42,586 nt of DNA from DATDAW01 sp036524675 (GCA_036524675.1 DATDBU010000005.1:1-42586), one strand, 5' to 3'; positions 1 through 7,614 are shown, counted from the stretch's first letter. The notes: a model not told the origin generated them from the sequence alone. Program-made: numbers and translations.

Positions 1-152
1 TCCAGGGGCTTCCCTCTGGAGCGCTTCAAGGGTTTCCCGGCTCAGCGGCGTCATCGCCAGGCTTTATGAACCACAATAAATGCTAGTACCAGCCTTTTTT
101 GCCCATTTTGCAAAACTTTGCCTCGAGGCTAAACAGATACCAGGCCAGCGGC
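1..152. other. left flank of the IS insertion, no supported gene
   Basis: I see no complete gene here. On the minus strand an open frame starts with ATG at 54 (M-T-P-L-S-R-E-T-L-E) and runs off the left edge. It is only 18 codons long, has no clear Shine-Dalgarno site, and cannot be assigned. On the plus strand a weak promoter-like pair lies at 108-113 (TTGCAA) and 130-135 (TAAACA), spaced 16 bp. It points towards nitE and would have been about 100 bp upstream of nitE before the insertion sequence landed. Confidence 0.25.
144..152. repeat. target-site duplication, left copy
   Basis: GCCAGCGGC, repeated exactly at 1611-1619 on the other side of the insertion sequence. Confidence 0.8.
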
Positions 153-178
153 CAGTAGTGTTCGGCACTGGAGGTGCT
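153..178 (+). repeat. IS4 terminal inverted repeat, left
   Basis: The 26-bp left end starts CAGTAGTGTTCGG. It is the exact reverse complement of 1585-1610. The match extends 3 bp outward (150-152 against 1611-1613), where it merges with the target duplication. Confidence 0.9.
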
Positions 179-329
179 GCGGAGGGGAAAGAGATCTGGG
201 GAAGTCGTCGCAGGGATGGCAGGCTGGGCCGGCGGGGATTTGATGGTTCTGACCGGGATCAGACGCGCCCGGATCCGGGCACGCGCGGCCCGGACCGTGG
301 CTCCTGCCGTTGGCCCTCAAGGATTCCGG

Positions 330-1514
330 CTACGCGCGGGTTTTTTGACGCCGGTTTTCTTCGCTTTCAATCGCCGCCATCAACTCCTCGAGACTCGCGT
401 ATCCGCTCATGTAAAACGCCAGCATTTCCATGATCCGCTTGCCGGGCCGCCGCCCAACGCTGCGCGCCAGCAGCAGCGCGGCGATCAGCGCGCAGTAAAT
501 TTGCACTCTCACTCCGCGTTCGCTCTCCGCGAACCAGTGCCGGCAGCCCAGGATGCATTTGAGCCATTTGAAAAACATCTCGATCTGCCAGCGTTTGCGA
601 TAGGTCGCCGCTACCAGTTCCGCGCTGAAGTCCTCGGGCTTCTGATCGGTGACCAGCAACAGATCGCCTCCCTCGATCACGATGCGTACCAGCCGCACGG
701 GCGGATGTTTCTTTCCCCGGCCCAGATGGACCATCCCATCGAAGACCACACCGGCTGCCCGGTCCGCGGCGCTCAACTCGGATTCGAGCGCCGCGGACTC
801 GAAAATCACGTCGTCCTGCAGCCGGAAAATGAAGGCGCATCCCCGCGCCCGCAACGCTTCAAAGCCGCCCAGGTTCGCCCCATAATACCGGTCGCCCACG
901 TAAAACTCGCCCGCTTTGGCGCTCTGGAGCAGCGCGGCGCGTTCGCAGCTTTTGGCCCCGGCGAGGGTCGCCTCCACCGCAGCGTCGTCATGGACATTGA
1001 ACTTCACGTGAAGGCGCACGGCATTCTGGGCGCCATTTTGATGCCGCCAGTAAGCCCATGCCATGCGCGGCAACACCTTCCACACCGTGCTATCGACAGC
1101 CATCAGCAGCGACTGGTCGCGCGGCTTGAGCGCCGAATCGGCCCGCGAAACCCGCCGTTGCTCCTCGACCAGGCTGGCGAGCACCTTCTCCAGAAGCGAG
1201 GGATCAATCACGGCCTGAACTTCCGAAAAGCTCCCCAGGCTCACCCGGCGCACACCGAGATCCTCCTGCAGCCGTCCCAGGCTGCTGGCCGCGCAGAGTC
1301 CCCGCATCGAATCAATCACCGGATTGAGCAGGCCAAACAGTAGCAGGCTCAAATAATCCCCCTGGCCCAGCAGTCGCCGCGGATCGGCAAAAGTGCCCAC
1401 GGCCTTGCCCTCAAACGCCTCCAGCCTGCGCGCAAAATCTTCGACCAGTCGGAAGTTCGAGAGATCTTTTTCCTCGATGACTTTGGTTTTAGTTTTGGCG
1501 CAGGGACCCGGCAC
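330..1514 (-). CDS. IS4-family DDE transposase
   Basis: This 394-residue transposase cuts and joins the element ends. Three blocks typical of IS4 DDE enzymes are visible. The first aspartate lies in the block L-M-A-V-D-S-T. The second is in G-D-R-Y-Y-G. The C-terminal Y-R-K-R-W-Q-I-E-M-F-F-K-W-L-K block is the IS4 signature carrying the catalytic glutamate (Y-(2)-R-(3)-E-(6)-K pattern). No frameshift or internal stop is seen, and the length is normal for the family. The N-terminal 120 residues resemble the DUF4372-like region often found ahead of the catalytic domain. The gene fills most of the element and reads away from the neighbouring nit genes. Long open frames on the opposite strand are shadows. 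Confidence 0.92.
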   Translation of the reverse strand: MPGPCAKTKTKVIEEKDLSNFRLVEDFARRLEAFEGKAVGTFADPRRLLGQGDYLSLLLFGLLNPVIDSMRGLCAASSLGRLQEDLGVRRVSLGSFSEVQAVIDPSLLEKVLASLVEEQRRVSRADSALKPRDQSLLMAVDSTVWKVLPRMAWAYWRHQNGAQNAVRLHVKFNVHDDAAVEATLAGAKSCERAALLQSAKAGEFYVGDRYYGANLGGFEALRARGCAFIFRLQDDVIFESAALESELSAADRAAGVVFDGMVHLGRGKKHPPVRLVRIVIEGGDLLLVTDQKPEDFSAELVAATYRKRWQIEMFFKWLKCILGCRHWFAESERGVRVQIYCALIAALLLARSVGRRPGKRIMEMLAFYMSGYASLEELMAAIESEENRRQKTRA

Positions 1515-1584
1515 ACTGACACCAAAGCAGTACGACGAAAAAGTACAAGTACTGGTTTAACGTAATAACACGACCTCCAATGCA

Positions 1585-1610
1585 AGCACCTCCAGTGCCG
1601 AACACTACTG
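1585..1610 (-). repeat. IS4 terminal inverted repeat, right
   Basis: The 26-bp right end lies on the side of the transposase start codon (1514). It matches the left end at 26 of 26 positions in inverted orientation. Confidence 0.9.
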
Positions 1611-1619
1611 GCCAGCGGC
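1611..1619. repeat. target-site duplication, right copy
   Basis: GCCAGCGGC, the partner of 144-152. The following base also matches the first base of the element, so 10 bp is possible. Confidence 0.8.
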
Positions 1620-1688
1620 CTGTCCTCCCCGCAACCGTCACCGCCTGTCCTCCCCATCTGGCACGGCGGATGCTTGGGGAGCGAAAAC

Positions 1689-2255
1689 ATGCTCTTCGAT
1701 CCCTTCTACCAATTCGTTCCACCGGATTTTGTGTTTAAAGTCGCTCGAACGCGTGAAGAGCTTGCCGGCTATTGGAAACTCCGCCGGGCGATCTTCTGCG
1801 AGGAACAAGGCATTTTCAAAGGAACGGATCGCGATGGCGTCGACGAGTACGCATTCCCGATCGTCTGCGAAACGCTCATCGCCGGCATGGAAGATTCCGT
1901 CGTCGGCGTGGTCCGAATCGATGAGCGCGAGCCAGGGCTCTGGTACGGCTCACGATTAGGCGTTGCTACAGATTTCCGGAGTATGAAAAAGTTGAGTCCG
2001 GGTGTGGCGACGCGCAATCGCCAGCCGGTATATCGAGGTCTTGGCGCACTAGGCGCGGGCTTGATTTTCAAGGCAGTTTCCACGGCACACGCTCTCGGAT
2101 GTCATGAGTTCCTGGCGACGGTGCAGCATCAGAACGCACGTTTCTTCCAGCGTTTGCACTGGGAGCCGTTGGGTGAACTCGATCTGTTCGGGATCCGGCA
2201 TGTGAAGATGCGTGCGGATTTGAACTATTACCGGCCGGCGGAACGCGTGTTTTAA
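1689..2255 (+). CDS. nitE: Nit1C GNAT-family N-acetyltransferase (MSMEG_0567/Sll0786 type)
   Basis: A 188-residue GNAT-fold protein of the family named MSMEG_0567/Sll0786. Recognisable segments are the N-terminal F-D-P-F-Y-Q-F-V-P, the block L-R-R-A-I-F-C-E-E-Q-G-I-F near residue 35, and a C-terminal block H-E-F-L-A-T-V-Q-H-Q-N-A-R-F-F. The substrate is unknown in any organism I know of. In many genomes this domain is fused to, or directly followed by, the AIR-synthase-like protein, and here nitF follows after 69 bp. The ATG at 1689 is preferred over the upstream TTG at 1674 because GGGGA sits 8 bp in front of it. The IS4 element ends 78 bp upstream and may have cut the gene off from its original promoter. 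Confidence 0.88.
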   Translation: MLFDPFYQFVPPDFVFKVARTREELAGYWKLRRAIFCEEQGIFKGTDRDGVDEYAFPIVCETLIAGMEDSVVGVVRIDEREPGLWYGSRLGVATDFRSMKKLSPGVATRNRQPVYRGLGALGAGLIFKAVSTAHALGCHEFLATVQHQNARFFQRLHWEPLGELDLFGIRHVKMRADLNYYRPAERVF

Positions 2256-2324
2256 AAAACCAGAAAGCGGCGGTTTCCAAACGTCGAATGGCGCTTCGAA
2301 AATGCCCTTTTTCAATCCGTCGGT

Positions 2325-3254
2325 ATGACCACCAATCACGAAACGCTGGTTAAACTGGCTGCGTTTCTCCGCTCCAACGCTGCGGTCGCGGACAAGGCAT
2401 CCATCGCCCAGGTCTATGCACCTGCGCAGGCCGTCGCGGGAGCTGTTCGCGTGGGAGACGATTGCGCGGCGATCCCGGATGGCGACGGCTTCCTCCTGTT
2501 CGCCGCGGAAGGAATGCTGGAATCCTTCGTCGCCGCTGACCCATGGTTCGCGGGTTATTCGGCAGTCATGGTAAATCTTAGCGATGTGGCATCCATGGGG
2601 GGACGATCACTGGCCGTAGTCGATGTATTGTGGAGCTCGGACGCGGAAATCTCCGGAGAAATCTGGGAGGGAATGTCCGCCGCGTCCCGCGCCTACAATG
2701 TGCCGATCGTTGGGGGACACACGACCCGGACGAAATCCGCAGGCGCATTTCTAGCGGCTGCCGTGTTGGGGAAAGCTGGTAACCTGATTACGAGCTTCGA
2801 CGCGCAACCGGGCGACGATTTGTTGATGTCTGTCGATCTGCGCGGGAGTTTTCATCGCGACAAGCCGTTTTGGAACGCCAGCGTAGGCGCGCCGCCAGAG
2901 CGTCTGCGCATGGATCTACAACTCCTTCCGACGATCGCCGAAAGAGGTTGGTGTCAGGCCGGCAAAGACATCAGTAATGGCGGCATCGTGGGCACGCTCG
3001 CCATGCTGCTTGAGTGTTCCGGTGTCGGCGCCGAGTTGTGGCTGAATCAGCTGCCGCAACCGCTGGACGTCGACTTGGAAAAATGGCTAATTTCGTTTCC
3101 GAGCTTCGGATACTTGTTGAGCGTGAAACCAGAATTTTCGAAAAGAGTGACGGCGTCTTTTCTTGAACGCGACATCGCGTGTAAAGGGATCGGGAAAATC
3201 ACGGAAAACCGTTCGCTGATTTTAAGTTACGGCGAGGCGTTTACGACAATGTGA
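2325..3254 (+). CDS. nitF: Nit1C AIR-synthase-like protein (Sll0787 type)
   Basis: A 309-residue member of the AIRS/GARS (PurM/SelD/ThiL) ATP-binding fold and the usual partner of nitE in Nit1C clusters. The N-terminal V-G-D-D-C-A-A-I block (about residues 43-50) is the metal/ATP-binding acidic motif of the superfamily. V-N-L-S-D-V-A-S-M-G-G (about 84-94) matches the conserved VNxxDxxxxGG segment. The C-terminal half contains D-I-S-N-G-G-I-V-G-T-L, the AIRS C-domain glycine motif. The reaction is not established; the fold implies phosphorylation or activation of a small molecule. The gene runs towards the oppositely oriented lacI-type gene, with 42 bp between the stop codons. Confidence 0.87.
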   Translation: MTTNHETLVKLAAFLRSNAAVADKASIAQVYAPAQAVAGAVRVGDDCAAIPDGDGFLLFAAEGMLESFVAADPWFAGYSAVMVNLSDVASMGGRSLAVVDVLWSSDAEISGEIWEGMSAASRAYNVPIVGGHTTRTKSAGAFLAAAVLGKAGNLITSFDAQPGDDLLMSVDLRGSFHRDKPFWNASVGAPPERLRMDLQLLPTIAERGWCQAGKDISNGGIVGTLAMLLECSGVGAELWLNQLPQPLDVDLEKWLISFPSFGYLLSVKPEFSKRVTASFLERDIACKGIGKITENRSLILSYGEAFTTM

Positions 3255-3296
3255 GTGGGGTCCACATCGCCAGTCCTGCCGACGGGAGCGCCAAAG

Positions 3297-4334
3297 CTAA
3301 CTTCGTTCCGGCAATGTCGCGCCGTCCCGCCAGGCGCCTTTGATTAGGATTTCCCTGGGGTACTTGCTGGCACCGAAATTGTTCGTTTTCAGCCGGTCCA
3401 CCACCAGGTCCAAAGCTGCGGCGCCGACGATATCGAGATTCCCGTCGATGCCTGCCGTGCCGTCCATTTCCCTGGATGTCCGGTAAAGCCATGCCAGACC
3501 AATGTCTTCCGGAACTCGCAAGCCTTTCGCGGCGAGAAACTTGCGCACGTCGACTTTGTAAACGAGCAGCGAATCCGGTCTTTCCGCCTCCAGCCATTGG
3601 AAAAATCCAGCGGCATCTTCAGCGTCGGCGGGAATGAACGGTTCGCAGCGTTTCTCCTTCGGCAGACGTCGCTGCCAGTCGAGGAATGCGCCGGACCAAA
3701 GATTGTTTGAAATGCTATTGTTAAACTCGGGCACGATAAGTGCCGGGCGACGCCAGCCGAGCCTCCACATGTGATCGAGCGCCAGTTGCACGTTAAAAAA
3801 ACCGTGAAAATTCGCGCGATCCACGACCATTTCGCCGAAATATGCGCTCAGTCCCGCCACGGCAAAACCTTCGCTGCAGAAAATGGCCGGCCCACTTTCC
3901 TCTCGCGAAAAGCCGAGCAGCACGCCCCGGATAGCCCGTGTGCGCAGCGTGGCTTCGAGCCGTGCCAGGTCACCGCGATAATCGGCCAGCGAAAAAACTT
4001 CAACGCGAAAACCCAGCTCACTGGCGCGCCGCTGAATGCCTTCAAATTCCCACCGGCAAACGTCCTTCGTCCGCCAATGCTCGCGCCCGCCGTAGTTTGT
4101 GATGAGCGCAATTACGTCCGCTTCGCCCGTGCCGCCGCGCCGCCGGCGATTCGCCATGAGAGCGCTCACGAGGGGGTTGGGGCGGTATCCGTGACTTTCC
4201 GCCGCTTCCCGCACTCGCCGGCGCGTTTCCGCGCCAATTCGAGGATCATCGCGGAGTGCCCGGGATACCGTGGACTGTGATACGCCCAATAATTGCGCAA
4301 TTTCCGCCATTCGAGCTGTCGAATTTTGCCCCAT
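3297..4334 (-). CDS. LacI-family transcriptional regulator
   Basis: A 345-residue DNA-binding regulator. Residues 9-30 form the LacI helix-turn-helix (M-A-E-I-A-Q-L-L-G-V-S-Q-S-T-V-S-R-A-L), followed by the hinge helix region ending N-P-L-V-S-A-L-M-A. The remaining 280 residues form the periplasmic-binding-like effector domain, with F-F-S-type loops ending G-A-A-A-L-D-L-V-V-D-R-L. The ATG at 4334 is 204 bp from the divergent nitB start, and two strong palindromes lie in that gap. The gene interrupts the Nit1C cluster between nitF and nitB. Published clusters usually carry a sigma-54-type activator, so this could be a replacement regulator; the ligand cannot be read from sequence. Its identity as a LacI-family protein is certain, while its link to nit regulation is inferred. 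Confidence 0.92.
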   Translation of the reverse strand: MGQNSTARMAEIAQLLGVSQSTVSRALRDDPRIGAETRRRVREAAESHGYRPNPLVSALMANRRRRGGTGEADVIALITNYGGREHWRTKDVCRWEFEGIQRRASELGFRVEVFSLADYRGDLARLEATLRTRAIRGVLLGFSREESGPAIFCSEGFAVAGLSAYFGEMVVDRANFHGFFNVQLALDHMWRLGWRRPALIVPEFNNSISNNLWSGAFLDWQRRLPKEKRCEPFIPADAEDAAGFFQWLEAERPDSLLVYKVDVRKFLAAKGLRVPEDIGLAWLYRTSREMDGTAGIDGNLDIVGAAALDLVVDRLKTNNFGASKYPREILIKGAWRDGATLPERS

Positions 4335-4372
4335 TGTCGATGTGTAAGCAGAATTTCGGCTTCTTCGCCTTG

Positions 4373-4392
4373 TTGCGCATCAATATGCGCAA
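4373..4392. promoter_or_regulatory. operator-like palindrome 1 upstream of nitB
   Basis: TTGCGCAT-CAAT-ATGCGCAA, a perfect 8-bp inverted repeat with a 4-bp centre, 39 bp upstream of the lacI-type start codon. It contains two TGCGCA hexamers 12 bp apart. It is probably a binding site for the divergent LacI-family regulator; this is inferred from position and symmetry only. Confidence 0.6.
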
Positions 4393-4406
4393 GATCCACG
4401 CCAGCC

Positions 4407-4426
4407 ATGCGCATGGATATGCGCAA
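4407..4426. promoter_or_regulatory. operator-like palindrome 2 upstream of nitB
   Basis: ATGCGCAT-GGAT-ATGCGCAA, the same 8-4-8 layout as the site at 4373-4392 with one arm mismatch. The two sites lie 34 bp apart centre to centre, about three helical turns, which would permit cooperative binding on one DNA face. Confidence 0.6.
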
Positions 4427-4538
4427 ACGCTACACTCGAAACGCCTCACGCGGTTCGCCGCCTGCTTATGTCCATGCCATTCGCGAGACGCATCGGTTGT
4501 TTCGCTCAAACATCCCATCAGCCAAGACCACAACTCCT

Positions 4539-5021
4539 ATGCCTAAAATCGAAAAAGAACTCCACAAAGCCGGCGATTTCCTCGTTGATTACGAAGAGAA
4601 AGTTTTCCCCGACGTCAAAGCAGATCCGGGTGAAAAAGCGCTCGTGACATTTCACACCGTCGCCTTCGAAGGCTCCATCGGTATCGTGAACACGCTCGTC
4701 GCCACGCGCCTACTCCGCAAAGGCTACGAAACCTCCATTCTGCTCTACGGCCCTGGCGTGACTCTCGGCTTTCAGCGCGGGTTTCCAACGCTCGGCGACG
4801 AGGCGTTTCCGGGACACCTCTTCGTCAACCAACGCATCGCGAAATTCATCGACGAAGGCGGAAAAGTTTACGCCTGCCGGTTCTCAACCCAAGCGCTCTA
4901 CGGCCAGACCGAAAAGGCGTTCATCCCCGGCATTATCCCGATCAACCCGCTCGACGTGCTGGACATCACGCTTCTGCACAAAAAGGCAGGCGCTGTGATC
5001 ATCGACACTTGGACTCTGTAA
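4539..5021 (+). CDS. nitB: Nit1C protein, MSMEG_0572/Sll0783 family nitrogen-starvation protein
   Basis: A 160-residue protein of the MSMEG_0572/Sll0783 family, always found next to the Nit1 nitrilase. Features include the N-terminal D-F-L-V-D-Y-E-E-K-V-F-P block, then H-T-V-A-F-E-G-S-I-G near residue 40, and a DsrE-like alternation of strands and helices (S-I-L-L-Y-G-P-G-V-T-L-G-F). Its biochemical role is unknown; loss of the Synechocystis homologue affects polyhydroxybutyrate accumulation under nitrogen starvation. The open frame extends upstream to 4293, but that part overlaps the lacI start and the operator sites. The ATG at 4539 gives the family's usual N-terminus (M-P-K-I-E-K). It is the first gene of the second nit block. 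Confidence 0.88.
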   Translation: MPKIEKELHKAGDFLVDYEEKVFPDVKADPGEKALVTFHTVAFEGSIGIVNTLVATRLLRKGYETSILLYGPGVTLGFQRGFPTLGDEAFPGHLFVNQRIAKFIDEGGKVYACRFSTQALYGQTEKAFIPGIIPINPLDVLDITLLHKKAGAVIIDTWTL

Positions 5022-5028
5022 AAACGAC

Positions 5029-5108
5029 GAAATGACGAATGACGGAAAGCCCGGCAATTGCGGGGCTCCTGACGCATGGTCCCGCAAGGCGGGATCATTC
5101 GTTATTTC
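5029..5108. repeat. nested palindromic element between nitB and nitC
   Basis: An 80-bp structure with outer arms GAAATGACGAATGA (5029-5042) and TCATTCGTTATTTC (5095-5108), complementary except for one base. The outer arms enclose two smaller hairpins: 5048-5067, a 20-bp palindrome with one mismatched pair, and 5080-5094 (TCCCGC-AAG-GCGGGA). The layout resembles a dispersed REP/MITE-like repeat that could fold as a three-way junction in RNA. It starts 7 bp after the nitB stop codon and ends 24 bp before nitC. Confidence 0.6.
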
Positions 5109-5132
5109 CCACCTTCGCAGTCCGAAATTCCT

Positions 5133-6143
5133 ATGAAAAAGATCATCGCAGCGGCGATCCAGATCGCCCCGGATCTCACCAACGGTACAGGAACCGTCGA
5201 TCGTGTGTGCGCGGCAATCGCCGAAGCCGCGGCGAAAGGCGTGGAACTGGCCGTCTTTCCCGAAACGTTCATTCCCTACTACCCGTATTTTTCCTTCATC
5301 GAGCCCGCCGTCTCGATGGGAAAGGAACATCTGCGCCTCTACAAAAATGCCGTCGAGGTCCCAGGTCCCGTTACGGCCCGACTCTCCGCCCTGGCGGCAC
5401 GGCATCGCATGGTGCTCATCGTGGGTGTCAACGAACGAGACGGCGGTTCCCTGTATAACACGCAGCTCGTTTTTGACGCTGACGGGACACTGGTCCTGAA
5501 ACGCCGGAAAATCACACCGACGTATCACGAGCGGATGGTCTGGGGTCAAGGCGACGGCGCCGGAATTCGCGCCGTCGACACCGCCGTGGGCCGCGTCGGA
5601 GCACTGGCGTGCTGGGAGCACTACAACCCACTCGCCCGGTTCGCGTTGATGGAAGACCGCGAGGAAATCCATTGTGCGCAATTTCCAGGATCGCTCGTCG
5701 GCCAGATTTTCGCCGATCAAATTGAGGTCACCATCCGCCATCATGCGCTGGAGAGCGGTTGTTTTGTCGTGAACGCCACGGGCTGGCTCACGAACGACCA
5801 GATCGAATCGATCACCTCCGACCAAAAACTGCAAAAAGCGCTCCGTGGCGGCTGCTACACGGCGATTATTTCGCCCGAAGGCGTGCCGCTTTGCGAGCCG
5901 GTCATCGAAGGTGAAGGCATTGCCATTGCCGAACTCGACCCGGCGCTCATCACGAAACGCAAGCGCATGATGGACTCAATCGGCCACTATTCCCGGCCCG
6001 ACATTTTCACCCTGCTTATCGACCGCGAGGCCAACGCCCAGGTGAAAAACAAGCCCACTGCCTTTGTCAGCCACGACGAAATTTCTTATGACGACCGACT
6101 TCCAGACAGCGCTGTTTACGAAGAAGCAGTTCCTGCTGTCTGA
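5133..6143 (+). CDS. nitC: Nit1-type nitrilase
   Basis: A 336-residue carbon-nitrogen hydrolase that converts nitriles to carboxylic acids and ammonia; in other Nit1C bacteria the locus is needed for growth on cyanide. The catalytic triad is visible: Glu44 in V-F-P-E-T-F, Lys126 in K-R-R-K-I-T-P-T-Y-H-E-R and Cys160 in L-A-C-W-E-H-Y-N-P. The W-E-H-Y motif next to the cysteine is typical of true nitrilases rather than amidases. ATG 5133 (M-K-K-I-I-A-A-A-I-Q-I-A-P) is the family N-terminus, so the 19 extra upstream residues are not used. Its last 56 bp overlap nitD, which suggests translational coupling. The true substrate is not known from sequence. Confidence 0.93.
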   Translation: MKKIIAAAIQIAPDLTNGTGTVDRVCAAIAEAAAKGVELAVFPETFIPYYPYFSFIEPAVSMGKEHLRLYKNAVEVPGPVTARLSALAARHRMVLIVGVNERDGGSLYNTQLVFDADGTLVLKRRKITPTYHERMVWGQGDGAGIRAVDTAVGRVGALACWEHYNPLARFALMEDREEIHCAQFPGSLVGQIFADQIEVTIRHHALESGCFVVNATGWLTNDQIESITSDQKLQKALRGGCYTAIISPEGVPLCEPVIEGEGIAIAELDPALITKRKRMMDSIGHYSRPDIFTLLIDREANAQVKNKPTAFVSHDEISYDDRLPDSAVYEEAVPAV

Positions 6144-7245
6144 GCTCCAAACGCACGGCCTGCGATTGCTCGACGAGACGGCCGGCGCCTCCAGCCGCAA
6201 AGGTGGCGCGGGTCCGACGGATCACAAAGCGATCACGGTTCTCGGCACGACCATCATGGTGCCTGTACACACGCGCGGCTCGGCATCGTCGTCCTACGTC
6301 GCTTCGGCGCCGGATGAACGCGGCATGTCCCTGCTGCGCTCCGGCGAGGAAATGGTATGCGAAATTTCCTTCCCGCCGCAGCCGAAATTCTACGGGTTGA
6401 GCACGGCGGACGGCACCCCGTACTGGAAAATTGCACAGCTTCACTCGCGAGACACGCTGGCAACGACCGTGCTGCAAACGTGCATCCGCTACGGAAACAA
6501 CGAAACGAAATGCCAGTTCTGCGCGATCGGCGAATCGTTGAAAGCCGGACGCACCATCGCCCGAAAGACACCGCAACAACTCGCCGAAGTCGCAGCAGCA
6601 GCGCAACGCCTCGATGGCGTTCGCAACATCGTGCTCACCACCGGCACGCCCGCCACCGATGACCGCGGAGCCGCTGTTTTGGCCGAGGTCGCCGCTGCGA
6701 TCAAAGCCCGAACAGGGTTACCGATTCAGGCGCAATGCGAACCGCCTCAGGATTTTACGTGGTTCACGCGCCTGCACCGCGCCGGCGTCGACGCGCTCGG
6801 GATGCATCTCGAAGCCTGGGACGAAGATGTCCGGCGCCGCATCATGCCCGGCAAAGCCGAAGTGCCAGTCGCCTTTTACCTGAAGGCATTCGAAGCGGCC
6901 GTCGAAGTCTTCGGCCGCGCACAGGTCAGCACGTATCTCCTTGCCGGACTGGGAGATACGCGGGAAAGCCTGCTCGACGCAGCACACACGCTGATCGATC
7001 TTGGGGTGTATCCATTCATCGTCCCATTCGTTCCCGTCACCGGCACGCCGCTGGCTGGACACAGCCCGCCGGATGCCGATTTCATGCGCTCCGTCCTGCA
7101 ACCCGTTGGCAAATGGCTCGCCGAGGCCGGCATGACCTCCGAAATCGTGAAAGCCGGCTGCACCAAATGCGCCGCGTGCTCGACCCTGTCCACGTTCGAA
7201 AAACGAGAATCCGCCGCCGACAAACAAACCGCCCGCGCCGCCTGA
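6088..7245 (+). CDS. nitD: Nit1C radical SAM protein (MSMEG_0568 family)
   Basis: A 385-residue protein of the MSMEG_0568 radical SAM family. The cluster-binding cysteines are Cys132, Cys142 and Cys145, giving C-x9-C-x2-C instead of the usual C-x3-C-x2-C. A further cysteine group, Cys358, Cys361 and Cys364 (C-T-K-C-A-A-C), lies near the C-terminus and may hold a second metal site. The TIM-barrel part includes G-M-H-L-E-A-W-D-E-D-V and Y-L-L-A-G-L-G-D. ATG 6088 overlaps the nitC coding sequence by 56 bp; an in-frame TTG at 6064 is less likely. The reaction is unknown. Position between nitC and nitG matches other Nit1C clusters, apart from the missing nitE-nitF, which here lie upstream. Confidence 0.9.
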   Translation: MTTDFQTALFTKKQFLLSELQTHGLRLLDETAGASSRKGGAGPTDHKAITVLGTTIMVPVHTRGSASSSYVASAPDERGMSLLRSGEEMVCEISFPPQPKFYGLSTADGTPYWKIAQLHSRDTLATTVLQTCIRYGNNETKCQFCAIGESLKAGRTIARKTPQQLAEVAAAAQRLDGVRNIVLTTGTPATDDRGAAVLAEVAAAIKARTGLPIQAQCEPPQDFTWFTRLHRAGVDALGMHLEAWDEDVRRRIMPGKAEVPVAFYLKAFEAAVEVFGRAQVSTYLLAGLGDTRESLLDAAHTLIDLGVYPFIVPFVPVTGTPLAGHSPPDADFMRSVLQPVGKWLAEAGMTSEIVKAGCTKCAACSTLSTFEKRESAADKQTARAA

Positions 7246-7322
7246 CAACCCTTCGCCCGCAAATCGCCCGGGCATTAAGCCAGCGTTCTTAATTCTTAAC
7301 TCCTAATTCCTAACTTCCAAAG

Positions 7323-7598
7323 ATGCCCGAAGTCCATTTCACCATCGAGCTGCCGGATGGCCTCGAAAAATACTGTTACTCGCCATCCACAGTTATCCGC
7401 GAACATTTTTCCGCAGGCGAAGAAATGCCGGCCAGCGAGTTTTTGCGCCGTAGTCGGGCGGCATTGAACGAAGCCTCCAATCGCGTCCGGGCCAAATACG
7501 GCTTCGCCTGCACGTCTGCAGCCGCGCAAATTGCAGATTTCGAACAAACCTTCCGCGCTTTTCCCGATGACAGCATCGTCCGTATCCTCACCATTTAA
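7323..7598 (+). CDS. nitG: Nit1C small protein (MSMEG_0570 family)
   Basis: A 91-residue protein of the MSMEG_0570 nitrogen-starvation family. It starts M-P-E-V-H-F-T-I-E-L-P-D-G, contains Y-S-P-S-T-V-I-R-E-H-F and ends with D-S-I-V-R-I-L. No catalytic motif or membrane segment is visible and the function is unknown. It lies 77 bp after nitD, in a spacer with short TAATTC-type repeats, and 16 bp before nitH, so it is probably cotranscribed. Confidence 0.85.
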   Translation: MPEVHFTIELPDGLEKYCYSPSTVIREHFSAGEEMPASEFLRRSRAALNEASNRVRAKYGFACTSAAAQIADFEQTFRAFPDDSIVRILTI

Positions 7599-7614
7599 CC
7601 GCCACCGACAGTCC

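Larger units (their letters stand above)
153..1610 (-). mobile_element. IS4-family insertion sequence, complete
   Basis: A 1458-bp element carries one transposase gene on the minus strand. Its ends read CAGTAGTG and CACTACTG and form perfect 26-bp terminal inverted repeats. The 9-bp sequence GCCAGCGGC is duplicated directly outside both ends (144-152 and 1611-1619), which fits IS4-family target duplications of about 9-12 bp. Identical ends, an intact duplication and an intact transposase reading frame suggest a fairly recent insertion and a possibly active element. It sits about 80 bp upstream of nitE. The exact boundary is ambiguous by 1-3 bases because the target sequence resembles the element ends. 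Confidence 0.9.

Noticed and set aside
174..1343. 389-codon plus-strand open frame across the transposase
   Set aside because: It overlaps the real DDE transposase antisense and shows no protein-like motifs.
4884..5834. 316-codon minus-strand open frame
   Set aside because: It runs antisense over the nitB end and nitC and would cross the palindromic spacer; nitC carries the intact catalytic triad.
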